A stretch of DNA of 64,000 nt from assembly GCA_951812925.1 (NCBI GenBank), contig OX638368.1, positions 80,582,909-80,646,908 on the forward strand, read 5' to 3'. Position numbers and translations under genes: made by a program. Shown in pieces: positions 1 through 10,906 of the stretch; within the stretch, counting starts at the first letter, position 1, and every line of letters begins with the position of its first letter. Under the pieces are notes generated by a model. It had not been told where the DNA came from and made no database searches. It saw nothing but the letters and a program-made list of their open reading frames with translations. Source of the stretch: Calliopum simillimum. Lineage: Eukaryota > Arthropoda > Insecta > Diptera > Lauxaniidae.

Positions 1-284
1 GTCTTTTCCTATCTTTGATCTAAAAAAAGTTATCGTCAAACGAGTAAAATACACAAGAGTTCGAAAATTTTTTTTTGATTTCAATATTCTATAAATTTAT
101 TAAAATCCATTGCGCATCAGCATTTGTCTACCAAACTTAGCCACCGTTTGCGAAATATTGCCCAATAAATTCTAATTTTAAAGAATTTGCTACGCCTTTC
201 TTTGAGTATCTACAAGGTTAAAATTGATCCCAGTCACAATGTTATACTAATATAGAACGTTGTACCAAATTTCGTTAAAATCTC
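1..284. other. AT-rich sequence, nothing recognised
   Basis: Flank of the first inverted repeat. No coding frame, tandem repeat or RNA gene seen. Confidence 0.6.
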
Positions 285-2255
285 TATAGACTGATTCCAT
301 TTCAATTCATCCGGTGAATGTGCACTTAGGTTTGCAAATCAACTTCAAAATAGCAAAATATTTTTCTACAATCAAAATAAGGGAACACGTATTTTTTTTT
401 TTTTTTTGTTTTGGACCAAAATTGGGGATTTTATGGCGTTTTGTAGGAATTTTGCCGAAAATTTAATTTTGAAAAATTCATGGAGTTTAATCGGTTTTTT
501 CAACCGCATTTCTTTATTTATCAACTAATTTACATGAATCAAAATTTATTTGGTGCACAATGAAATTCTTTTAAGTAATAATTAAAAAAAATTTCTTTAA
601 CCCTTACTTTCCTTGAAATTGATGTTTATATTTTAAATAAAAATGGTAATTTTCTCAAAAACACCATCTTTTTTTTTCTCGAAAATTTGCACAGTGATAG
701 TAAAGCACGTCCTCTTTATTCCAGTAATGGCGGTTTTCTTGCCTTTTTTGTTATAAGTGCAAAATTTGCAATTTTTAACGTTAATATTGAGTTCTTCTAT
801 ACAAAATGAATAAAAAAATTACACAGTTCAGTTTTCACTTTCCTAGACGGTTTTGCGATACTGATTCCGAAAATGGCACTTACATTCTTCTACCATTTTT
901 GGTTTTCAAGATATCTTGAAAAACTTGAATAAAACCCATAAATTTGAAAAAAACCGAATTCTTTATTTTTGAGACACAAAATTCATTTATAGTAAGTTAG
1001 ATGAATTTTAAATATACTCACGGTATAGAAAACCAAGCATTGATTTGTTTTTTGCGATTTGACCGTACCTTGGCTTTTGTTTTTCTTAGAAAGTTATCGG
1101 GATTTTTATTAGTTTCTTTTTCGATTGCTTCATGTAATTTCGCGACACATCATAGTCTGTGAAATGACCACACGGCTGCTATCCAGACTGCTTGTGAGTT
1201 TCTAACTCAAGTGCTAAAACTGACACCAGCTATTCAATTAAAAATTTTGCTGTTGATGAAATTTATTCATTTAGAATAAACAAAATTGAACAGTGGAAAA
1301 ATGCAAAGAAATGCAAAAGTATTCAAAAATGCCATGTTTGGAAGAGTGAGGGAACCAAAGGGTTAACTTCTTGTTACATAGCCAGAACAGCACAACACAA
1401 TTACACGAAAGTAATCAAAAACAAAACTAATAAAAATTCCGATAACTTTCGAAGAAAAACAAAAGCCAAGGTACGGTCAAATCGCAAAAAACAAATCAAT
1501 GCTTGGTTTTCTATACCGTGAGTATATTTAAGTTTCATCTAACTTACTATAAATGAATTTTGTGTCTCAAAAATAAAGAATTCGGTTTTTTTCAAATTTA
1601 TGGGTTTTATTCAAGTTTTTCAAGATATCTTGAAAACCAAAAATGGTAGGAGAATGTAAGTGCCATTTTCGGAATCAGTATCGAAAAACCGTCTAGGAAA
1701 GTGAAAACTGAACTGTGTAGTTTTTTTTATTCATTTTGTATAGAAGAACTCAATATTAACGTTAAAAATTGCAAATTTTGCACTTATAACAAAAAAAGCA
1801 AGAAAACCGCCATTACTGAAATAAAGAGGACGTGCTTTACTATCACTGTGCAAATTTTCGAGAAAAAAAAAGATGGTGTTTTTGAGAAAATTACCATTTT
1901 TATTTAAAATATAAACATCAATTTTAAGGAAAGTAAGGGTTAAAGAAATTTTATTTTAATTATTACTTAAAAGAATTTCATTGTGCACCAAATAAATTTT
2001 GATTCATGTAAATTAGTTGATAAGTAAAGAAATGCGGTTGAAAAAACCGATTAAACTCCATGAATTTTTAAAAATTAAATTTTCGGCAAAATTCCTACAA
2101 AACGCCATAAAATCACCAATTTTGGTCCAAACCAAAAAAAAAAAAAAATACGTGTTCCCTTATTTTGATTGTAGAAAAATATTTTGCTAGTTTGAAGTTG
2201 ATTTGCAAACCTAAGTGCACACTCACCGGATGAATTGAAATGGAATCAGTCTATA
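285..2255. repeat. Long inverted repeat (foldback-type), arms about 855 bp
   Basis: The left arm (about 285-1139) reads as the near-perfect reverse complement of the right arm (about 1400-2255). The outer ends match as tatagactgattcc against ggaatcagtctata, and the inner ends lie near the motif gtaccttggcttttg and its complement. The loop of about 260 bp (1140-1399) has no recognisable coding content. Small differences and 1-bp indels separate the arms. No transposase is present and no clear target duplication was found. It may be a foldback transposon, a non-autonomous TIR element, or a locus transcribed into a long hairpin RNA. Confidence 0.85.
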
Positions 2256-2276
2256 ACCGTTTGCAAAAAAAAATAT

Positions 2277-2371
2277 TTACCAGGTGCAAAACTTAGATGC
2301 AAATGTATGCATACAATTTATAAAATTAAAATTTTAAAGAAATAAACAAAAACGCTCATTTATAAATAACT
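2277..2371. repeat. Unit shared with 21722-21980, without the MITE
   Basis: This stretch matches 21722-21787 plus 21956-21980 almost base for base, but lacks the 162-bp MITE and its duplicated TAA. It therefore acts as an internal empty site that fixes the MITE boundaries. It abuts the outer BEL/Pao insertion. Confidence 0.85.
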
Positions 2372-2377
2372 AGCTGG
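2372..2377. repeat. Candidate target site duplication of outer BEL/Pao (left)
   Basis: agctgg here is repeated at 20992-20997, immediately outside the two LTRs. Six bases is slightly longer than the usual 4-6 range centre, and one base could be chance. Confidence 0.6.
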
Positions 2378-2780
2378 TGTTGGACGGTGGGCGGCCCTAG
2401 CAAATCAAACACAGATTTCAGCTTGACTTCAAGGAGTCTATTATATACGTAAAGGTATGGGTATGCTTTAATCTGAAATATGTTATAATTATTTCATATA
2501 CAAGAAATTCATTTTACTTATTATAACTTACACTTGTGTTCTATTAGTTATTTACTCGCGCCCGGTTTCCAGACAGGGTTTGCCAGTTTACAAACTAAAT
2601 TTAGTTTTTACTCAAAAAACGTGATCGTTTAAGAAAAACGTGATCATATAAGAAAAAACTTACTAATATGGCGAAAAATTATATTAAAAAGAAATGGTGG
2701 TCTTATTTGACAGAAGTCATTTTCAGTGATGCCACTTAACATTAAATCTAAATACATTAGGGTGGTTTTACCACGTAACA
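2378..2780 (-). repeat. 3' LTR of outer BEL/Pao
   Basis: Begins tgttggacgg and ends cgtaaca (TG...CA). It aligns over its full length with 20591-20991, with about six substitutions and a 2-bp indel seen by eye. Confidence 0.9.
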
Positions 2781-2790
2781 TTCCCCCCTT
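2781..2790 (-). other. Polypurine tract of outer BEL/Pao
   Basis: The minus strand reads AAGGGGGGAA directly before the TGTTACG start of the 3' LTR. This is the expected place and composition for the plus-strand DNA primer. Confidence 0.75.
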
Positions 2791-2818
2791 CGTAAACTTC
2801 GTGCAGCAAGCAAGGGGT

Positions 2819-3949
2819 TTACTTTGTTACATCCAGCTTGGCCAACTTGACTGAAGGTCGAGTAAGAAGGCCATCTTTGGTTTTCACAACCGCACTGCGA
2901 ACCTGATCATCTTTCGCGCGATGGACATCGACAATTAATCCTTTCTGCCAATTATTTATTTTTGCATTTTCGTCGACGACGATAACGACGTCACCAATGG
3001 CGATAGGGTCAGCAACACTCTCGTGCCATTTTGCACGTCTGGTCAAGCCCGGCATATACTCTCGCAACCAACGTTTCCAAAATCTATCCGCTAGTGCACT
3101 GGAAATACGAAAATTTTTACTCAAGCCCAAACCGCTGCTATCTGGTATAGCTCGCTCTCGCACACCACTAGAACAGCCGATCAAAAAATGATTTGGCGTC
3201 AACGCCTCGCTATCAGAAGTTTTTAATGGTACGTAAGTCAAAGGGCGCGAGTTGATAATGTTTTCAACATCCGCTAGCGCCGCTCTTAAAACTTTTTCAC
3301 GCAGTCCATCTTTCGGGAGGATATCCATCAACACTGACTTGACAGACCTAACCATCCTTTCCCACGAGCCCCCCATATGTGGCGAGGCAGGCGGAATAAA
3401 TTTCCATTCGATTTCTTGATATTTTTTCTCAAGTTCGTCTGAGGAAATTTTCTCTACTTCGCTCATTAAAACTCGACATGCGCCCCTAAAGTTCGTTGCA
3501 TTATCTGACAGTATACGATTCGGTACTCCTCTGCGACTTATAAACTGCTTGAGTACCAACAAAAATGAGTCGGTAGATAATGACGGCGCAATCTCTATGT
3601 GTACTGCCCGCGTGGTCATACACGTGAACAGCACGCCCCAGCGTTTTACTCTGCGTCTGCCACTCACTATCTACAGCGGTCCGAAATAGTCGACGCCGGT
3701 GAAATGAAATGGCTTGGTAAATGCACCCAAACGCTCAAGAGGTACATTCGCCATCTCTGGGCAGCTCGGCTTAGCTGCTCTATTTTTGCAAACTTGACAT
3801 TTATTTGAAATGGATGCTACCAGTGCTCTTAACCCTGTTATACGAAAACGCTGTCGCATCTCATTGACAACAACTTCGCTATGATGATGATGATACTTGC
3901 GATGATAAAAATCTACAAGTAAATGCGACACTGGATCTTTATGTGGCAT
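2819..3949 (-). pseudogene. BEL/Pao integrase (outer element), broken by a stop
   Basis: Integrase would insert the element cDNA into chromosomes. Reading the minus strand, the HHCC zinc domain ends with a CQVC motif near 3795. The core follows: a first Asp in VDYFGPL (about 3680), a second Asp in LSDNATNF (about 3505) and a Glu in GGSWERM (about 3370). The C-terminal DUF5641-type domain contains FWKRWLREY (about 3070) and VDVHRAKDDQVRSAV (about 2910). An in-frame TAG at 3668-3670 lies just after the first catalytic Asp, so the two parts share one frame but cannot be made as one chain. The stop at about 2816-2818 ends the pol frame shortly before the polypurine tract. The TAG could be a CAG-to-TAG change; not proven. 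Confidence 0.88.
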
Positions 3950-6017
3950 GATTATGGGTCGTTTGACTCTTATTGCAACTCATTCCATTGCATCGATGCG
4001 TCCCCTTTCTCTGAGTACGCCAAAATCATCCAAGTAGGGCGAGCTCTTATAAATTGTACTTTTGCGGCTTACAGCTTTGCCAGAGCGAAGCGATTTTATT
4101 TCATCGTTATATGCTTGCTCTTGACATTTTCGCATTATAACATTTTCGACGCTATCAACATCATTAGTATTCATCAATGCTTCAATATTTTTTGATGGAA
4201 ACGGTTTCTTCCGAATAAGGCGCAAAAATTTCAAAACGTTCCATTGAGTATTGCGATATTTCTCCCATTTGCTAAAATGCGTCGGGTCGGGCGTAATTGC
4301 AGCCAATGTGGATACAATTGGTTCCTGGCACTTAATGTGGTACAGCGATTCAGGTTCATTTTCTGCCGTATTGTTGAAGTCCATTACAGGCCAGTATAAC
4401 TCATCATTTTTCAAAAAATCAGGCCCTGTAAACCATCGCGAATCTGCGTCGAACTGAGGAGTGCCTGTCCACTTTGTTCCTTCGTCGGCCACATTTTCAG
4501 CTGATGAGACCCAGCGCCACTCTTTTACATTTGAGCCCTCTAAAATCTCACCAATGCGCAGTGCTACAAATTGTTGATATTTTCTGGCATCAGACCTGAT
4601 CCAATACAAAACATTTTTGGAGTCTGACCAAAATACACGCCGCTCTGTGCGCACTGACAACTCGCTGCCTACGAAGTTCACCAAGCGAAGACCTAATACT
4701 GCCGCCAATAATTCCAGTTTTGGAATAGAAACTGGCTCTTGTTTTAGTAGCCACTAAACTGCATTTTACAACGCCGCCATACTCCGCGCGCAAATACACA
4801 AGAGCTGCGTACGCATTTATGCTTGCGTCCACAAATACGTGCATCTGAATATTTGAACCACAGCTGACATGATCATAACAACGTGGAATGCGTAAATTTG
4901 ATATACCAGGCAGCAATTTCACCCATAACCGCCATTTTTCTTCTTCAGCTGCGTGTATGGGCTCATCCCATGTCACACCTGAGCGCCAAATTTCTTGCAA
5001 CAATATTTTTGCATAAATGACATAAAATCCTAGCAAGCCAAGTGGGTCAAATATACTCATCACGACCCGCAAAATCTTCCGCTTTGTGGGAGTAATTCTT
5101 TCGTCAAAAATATCAGCGCCGAATTTTTGAACAAACATGAATATATCTGAAGCTGGCCCCCACCACATGCCGAGCACCTTTTCACATTGGTCAACTGGAT
5201 CTTGAATGCATTTATTTTGCTGCTCAGTTTGCCCTGCTAAAGCATTTAGCACGCGTTTAGAATTTGAGAGCCAATTACGCATTTCAAACCCTCCATCTTG
5301 ATGAATAGTGCGAACAAGTTTGGCCATTTCAATCATTTCTTCCTCAGTGTCTGCGCTTTGTAACCAATCATCGACAAATGTATTTTCCATAATGGCCTCA
5401 ACAGCCCTAGGCTGTGTCTCGCGAAAACGTTCTGCATTTTTATTTTTTACATAGTTTGCTAGAGACGGCGAGCAGGATGCTCCGAAGGTCATTACTGTCA
5501 TGACATATACATCTATGGGCTTTGACGTGTCGGCATTGCACCATAAAAATTTTTGAGAAATTTGATCATTTTTTGCCACACGTACTTGATGGAACATTTC
5601 ACGAATGTCGCTAGATAATGCTACAGGCTTTTCGCGAAAACGTATAAGAACACCAACAAGAGATTTCAGGAGGTTAGGGCCTTTCAGTAAGGCGGAATTT
5701 AGAGACACACCGTCGACAGCTGCGGCTGCGTCCCAAACAATTCTAGTTTTGTTTTTATTTTTATTAATAACCGTAAAAATCGGAATATACCACGACTTAC
5801 CACCGCTTACTATTTCGTGCTGCTGCAATTTCCGAATGTAGCCCTTTTTTTCATAATAATTAATTTTCTCGTTGAGAAAAGTTTTTAATTTAGGATTGCG
5901 AGACATTTTTGTCTCAAGACATTGCAATCTCCTACGAGCCATAGGTAGGGAATCTGGCAAATTTATTTCATCATACTTCCATAGTAGACCTGTCTCCCAT
6001 ACCTTGTCGCTCTCAAT
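3950..6017 (-). pseudogene. BEL/Pao reverse transcriptase and RNase H (outer element), frameshifted
   Basis: The reverse transcriptase palm has DIREMFHQV (first Asp, about 5590), the MTFGASCSPS block (about 5480) and FVDDW (the catalytic Asp pair, about 5370). The thumb ends with SIFDPLGLLGFYVIY (about 5040). RNase H follows, with FVDASINAYAALVY (about 4820) and, in another frame, VFWSDSKNVLYWI (about 4630). A frameshift near 4735 separates these two RNase H parts. An in-frame TGA at about 3977-3979 precedes the integrase zinc domain, and an in-frame TAA at 6018-6020 separates the protease from reverse transcriptase. The catalytic residues are all visible, so inactivation comes from stops and frameshifts, not from loss of domains. 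Confidence 0.9.
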
Positions 6018-6690
6018 ATATTAAGTCGTTGCTTCCATAATTTTCAAAGCGCGCTCATCGTCTTTTGAGCGCAAACAATTGGCGGTGTTTTTTACACCAA
6101 TCGATTCTAGCGAAAAATAATTTCTCAGCATATCATCCATGTGGTCATTTTTGTTACAGTGGCACAAATGCATTAATCTTAAAGATTCAGAGCTGCTTCC
6201 ACATTGACGACCATATACACTCCAGCCAATTCTACATTTTGCGGCTATTAAACCATCAACACCGTTTTCCTTCACTTCGAGAGGAACACAAATATTTGCA
6301 TTATCGAGTCCAATAAGAATTCGTGCTTTAGCAGCAATATATGGACGCAAAGGCATATTTTTAAAATTAACACAAGAATCAATTTCAGATTTTTCAAGTG
6401 TTTGTTCAGGCAAATCTAACGATGAAACTGTGCGAACATTGCGCAAACAAAACTTACGTGCATTATTTTCACGTGATGCAATCTGAAATGTAACTATTTT
6501 CGAATTATATTCCGTTTGTGTAATTTCGCCTGTCCATTGTAAACAAAGTTCCTTCGTTGGCCCATCCAAGCCGAGTGCAGTGGCAATCTCATTTTCAATA
6601 AGAGTACAAGCAGCACCTTCATCAATTAATGCAAATGTATTAAGTGACCTGTTGTTTCCAAAGAGAGTTACTGGTATATAACGAAATAAT
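6018..6690 (-). pseudogene. BEL/Pao aspartic protease region (outer element), right part
   Basis: The minus strand reads into an aspartic protease-like motif LIDEGAACTLI (about 6610-6640), then a conserved A17-type linker with KFCLRNVRTVSSLDLP and AKARILIGLDNA. In most retroelements the active-site triplet is DSG or DTG; here it is DEG. The frame is cut at 6690 by the TIR element at 6691-9184 and resumes at 9187. With one 3-bp duplicate removed, the frame across the insertion is continuous, which shows the insertion hit a coding sequence. A TAA at 6018-6020 ends the segment. Confidence 0.82.
6688..6690. repeat. 3-bp target duplication AAT (left)
   Basis: AAT flanks the TIR element here and at 9185-9187. 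Removing one copy and the element restores the reading frame of the BEL/Pao protease region. Confidence 0.75.
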
Positions 6691-7710
6691 GGGTAGTATT
6701 AATAAAAAATAGCAATTGCTTCAAGATAAGTTTCGTAGTAAAGTAAATGCAAATAGCATTTGCTTAAAATTGGTATGAACAAAATTTATGTTTGCTATAG
6801 CAAGTTCGAAAATTCGAAACTAGCATTTGCTTTGTCATATTTGACATTATTTATTTAAAATATAAATAAAGTTTGAAATAAATTAAAATAAAACATATTT
6901 TTGGAAATTTGTCAAAATGTGCAGGCAAAATGTGAATTACCATTTGCGCACAATGCAAAAAACACGCTCTCTAAAAGCGGTTAAAGTGTCGCAATGTTCA
7001 AATTGCCTGAGATTACACTGCAACCAAGGCTTACGGTGAAGGTATGTTACTTTTGAAATAGCCAACTTGACTTAATTCGTTGGACATTCATTTAGTTGTC
7101 ATCACTCATGATGCTTATCGATTGGAGTTAGAGCAGTTCCCAACTGCATTGTGCTGTAAAATTTGCATTGCTTTCGCCGAAGGACCTGAACTACTTTTGT
7201 CTTAACATATGTATGTATGTATGTCTCACTGCGGTGGTCGCATTTCGGGATCAGAGTTTGGCTCGCATTGCCAACTTGGAACAGATGAGGGCACGTGAAA
7301 TTTTTAGAGTCAGGGTAACATAAAAGAAGGATCAATGTTTACATGTTTCATAAATAAATAGTATACAAAAATTTGTTTATTTCTTCAAATGGAATTAAAA
7401 TTAATGCTGATACAACATGGATTTTTTATTTTTTGATTTGTTTTTTAATTATTTCAACAATGGTTTTACTATTATTTGTTTAAAAGGAAGTTGAAAGAAA
7501 TTTTAACAAAGTTTTTTGATCTAAGGAAAATTTTTTGAGATATGACGATTTTTCGAAATTTGGACTTTGTTTTTCAAAGGCAAATAATTTGTATAACCAA
7601 AAGCCCGATTCAGTTCTTTTCATCTACTACGATTTGTACCTTAATTTGTTTCATTAGATGACATATTTCCTATAGAAAACAAAAATGGACTAGGAAACTT
7701 TCTATAAATT

Positions 7711-8604
7711 ACACAGGTTTACAAAAAAAAAAAATGTCATGGCGTTTTGACCGGCCTATGTGTTTCCTAGGGACTTTGACGTCCTGAATCCGAATCCCGG
7801 GTCCGTTTTTTTCCAGAACGTCTGAGAAAAATTTTTCAAGGTCATATGTAGGTCATGTGTCGTTTAGTGATAAATTCGCTTTAATTCTGAAACTAATTTT
7901 TTACCATTGGGTCCTCAGTCCTTAAAAAGAATAAGTGATCAAAAAGGGTATCTCTGACCTAGTTTCGGAGATATAGCCATCGGAAGATCCGGATATATCT
8001 TCTATGAAAACCGCTATAAGTTGGGAATCCCTGGATTGATTTGTAAAATATTGGTGTCATATGAAAGGTATTTTGACAGCCTATAAAAATGTCTTGGAAA
8101 TATTTTCAATTTCATAGTTTTCGAGACATGAGCTTTTTTGAAATTTTGTGAAATTTTCAATTACAACAACAAATAAATCAACAACACCAGCAACAACAAC
8201 AACAAAAAACAACAACAACAATAAAAACAACAACAAAATACCTTTCATATAACACCAATATTTTCCAAATCCATTCAGGGGTTCCCAACTTATAGCGGTT
8301 TTCAAAGAAGATATATATTCTGATCTTCCGATGGCTATATCTCCGAAACTAGGTCCGAGATACTCTTTTTGCTCACATGTTCTTTTTAAGGCCTAAGAGC
8401 TCAATGATTAAAAATTAGTTTCAGAATTTATCACTAAGCGACACATGAACCCCATTTTGACCTCCATATGACCTTGAAATCTTTTTTCTCAGACGTTCTG
8501 GAAAAAAGCGGACCCGGAATTCGCATTCAGGACGTCAAAATCCATAGGAAACACATAGTCTGGTCAAAACGCCATGAAATTTTTTTTTTTTTGTAAACCT
8601 GTGT
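7711..8604. repeat. Inverted repeat with arms about 365 bp, inside the TIR element
   Basis: The left arm (7711 to about 8075) is complementary to the right arm (about 8236-8604); both outer ends read acacaggtttacaa in their own orientation. The loop (8076-8235) contains a CAA-rich microsatellite. Arm divergence is clearly visible (about 10% by eye). It could be a foldback element that inserted into the larger TIR element. Confidence 0.85.
8163..8237. repeat. CAA-type microsatellite
   Basis: Imperfect run of caa/aac triplets in the palindrome loop. Confidence 0.85.
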
Positions 8605-9187
8605 TATTCAAAATCTCATAAGCTTAAACAAAGGTGCTTACTTGATTTTAATATCGTTTTCATTGTTGTAAAACATAAAATAACAACTATCCATTTTGAC
8701 TCAAAACAACATTCTAATTTAAATATAATGATAAAATTAGCTAAAAACCCACCACCTCCGCTGTATGTGACGGTAGCGTGAAATAAAAAAACAAAAAATA
8801 TTCCTAAAGTGTCCCGACTCCTTCCCCTTCTTTTGGACAAATTTTCATATTTTTGACGTCAGTTGTTTTGCTGATAAATCTTCGAGTCGTAACTAGGCAA
8901 ATATTCTTCAGAAAATTTACGGAAACCAAAAGAGAACAAGATTTTAACATGATTTATGTGAAAAAGTACGAAGCAAACTCTCGCAGTCAGCTAAAAAGCA
9001 AACTTGGAATAATCAAGCAAATGCTACGATTTTTATGTTTTTATTCATACCAATTTAAGCAAAAGCTAATTTCGAACATAGCAATTGCTATAATTTATTT
9101 TTTCACATACGAATTAAAGTAAATGCTAACAATTGAAGCAATTGCTTCGAGTTTTAGCAAAGTAAGTTTTTATTAATATCACCCAAT

Positions 9188-9970
9188 GTCTTTTTCTTTT
9201 CTTTTGAATGAAATAAAACCGATTGACTGTCGTTTACTTGACGTGTTGAAATCATCTCATTGTTTTGGTTATTTTCATTACTCTGTTTATTTTCACTTAC
9301 TTTGCCTTGTTCTCTTCTATTATGTAGCAAAGAGTTATGTGGCAATTTACAACCATCAACGCTGCATTGCTTTTTTGAATTACAGCGACGCAAATGATGT
9401 TTTTTAAAACAACGTAGGCAGAGTTTTTGTTCGCGAATAAAATTCCATCTATCATCGGTTTTCAACGAAGTAAATTGTTTGCATTCTGCTAAGCGATGCG
9501 GCTTTGTACATTTTGGGCAAACGAAAGCTGTTGCTTTGTTGTTGTAATCAACAACGTCATGCACGAATATTCGCTCCTTTGATCGTTTGCGATAGCCCTT
9601 TGCTTCTTCATTCGTATGTGTGGTTGTTGTTGACACATATGACGTAAGTTGCCAAATTAAAGAGCCAAGCATCAAAGAGAACTATATCAGCGCGAGCAAA
9701 AGAAATGCGATAACGACCCCAGTCTAGTTTTAGATCACTTGGCAATTTCTTCAATAAATCATTTAAGAGCATCGGATCATTGAGATAGTCAGCGAGACCC
9801 ATTGCTTGCATTGTTGCTCTATAATTTTGCACTGCAAGAGCGAAATTAATTAGGGTTTCTAATTTCTCTTTTCGCACAGGTTGCTCTTGCTTCAATTTGC
9901 GTTGAAGAGTGTGGTGAATTATTTCAGGTCTGCCAAATAACTTTCGTAATGTTTCAATGGCAAAGGGCAC
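9188..9970 (-). pseudogene. BEL/Pao gag, C-terminal part (outer element), frameshifted
   Basis: This is the continuation of the gag at 19001-20493, separated by the 9 kb nested element. It has the capsid-like region with GLADYLNDPMLLNDLLKKLP (about 9730-9800), then three Cys/His clusters: CPKCTKPHRLAEC (about 9500), CLRCFKKHHLRRC (about 9400) and CSVDGCKLPHNSLLH (about 9340). These nucleic-acid-binding knuckles match those of the plus-strand relative at 61728-61930. A 1-2 base indel near 9640 shifts frame between capsid and knuckles. The segment then runs into the protease region, where the TIR element at 6691-9184 interrupts it. Confidence 0.88.
9966..9970. repeat. Target site duplication GGCAC (left)
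   Basis: GGCAC precedes the left LTR of the nested element and is repeated exactly at 19001-19005, after the right LTR. Five bases is typical of BEL/Pao integration. Confidence 0.92.
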
Positions 9971-10529
9971 TGTATAAATGTATATACAGGTTTGTTGGTA
10001 AATGGAACATCTACCAATGGTTTTTTTTGTGTGTTTGATATGTTGGTTTAATAGATGGTGCATCTATTAAACCTGCGACGAATTAATAAATACGATTAAT
10101 TCCGTTGAGTTATTTTTGATTAACTGACTTTATTAAAATTAAATTTATAGTATATATAGCTTATAAGTTAACAATTATAATTAAAAACAACAACAATAAA
10201 GTTAAGGTAAAAATTGCTGACAACAGCAATAAAATAAAAGCAAAAATTAAAATATGAATTTTGCAGCGCATGTGGTAACATGAACCAGGTTTTAGTTACC
10301 GAACAAATTTCATGAGAACCAAATGCAAAATCAATTTCCATGCAAACTAAATTTGTCCATAGTAAGCAAATTTTTATGGGAAACAAATTTTCAGCAGTAA
10401 GCAAATACCAAATTTATTTCCATGAGAAATAAATTCTTGCAACTGTTGGTCACGTTGAGTGACACTATTTTGTACTAAGGTGACCATGCATGTTCAAGTG
10501 ATCATATGTGACCATATGGATACTGAACA
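9971..10529 (-). repeat. 3' LTR of nested BEL/Pao (559 bp)
   Basis: Starts tgtataaatg and ends tactgaaca; direct copy of 18442-19000 with four differences. Contains a short caacaacaa run and repeated aaataaatt-type motifs. Confidence 0.95.
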
Positions 10530-10906
10530 TACTGCCCGCCTTGAATTAAAAAATTCAAATTATGTTTTCCTTTACGCGCTGTAAATTTATAGAATTTAAG
10601 AATCGCTGCAGAATGCATGTTGTTTACATCTATACTTATATAAGCATACACATCTTCAAGATAAAAGTTTATGTTTGTAATTTAAGCCTTTGCTGATCAT
10701 GCACAAATTTCTTGAATTGAAAAATTTTAAATGTAAATCTCATTCTTATTGAAACACTCTTATGAGTAAGAACAGTCAAATCGTGTTGAATTAAAATTTA
10801 GATTAAATTGAATTTGAAACAATTGGATTTATCCTCCTATTTACTGAGTAAGTATCTGAAGTTATTGTCTTAAATTAGATTATTCTTCACTTCTGTTGCA
10901 GGTACT
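10530..10906. other. 3' untranslated region of nested BEL/Pao
   Basis: Lies between the pol-env stop and the 3' LTR. The minus strand reads a purine-rich GGCGGGCAGTA right before the LTR, the probable polypurine tract. No frame of note. Confidence 0.6.

Larger units (their letters stand above)
6691..9184. mobile_element. Non-autonomous TIR DNA transposon with G-rich ends, in outer BEL/Pao
   Basis: The left end begins gggtagtattaataaaaa and the right end, reverse-complemented, begins gggtgatattaataaaaa. Inverted similarity continues inward for about 100 bp in an interrupted way. Subterminal zones are packed with short motifs of the type gcaattgc, gcatttgc and gcaaatgc in both orientations, as expected of transposase binding clusters. 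The target duplication is AAT. No transposase is encoded. Inside sits an 894-bp palindrome (7711-8604). The 3-bp duplication and GGG ends suggest the PIF/Harbinger group, but its usual target is TWA, so the superfamily is open. Confidence 0.75.

Noticed and set aside
8853..9122. 89-codon plus-strand frame
   Set aside because: Lies in the AT-rich subterminal region of a TIR element, Lys/Phe/Tyr-rich, no recognisable motif.
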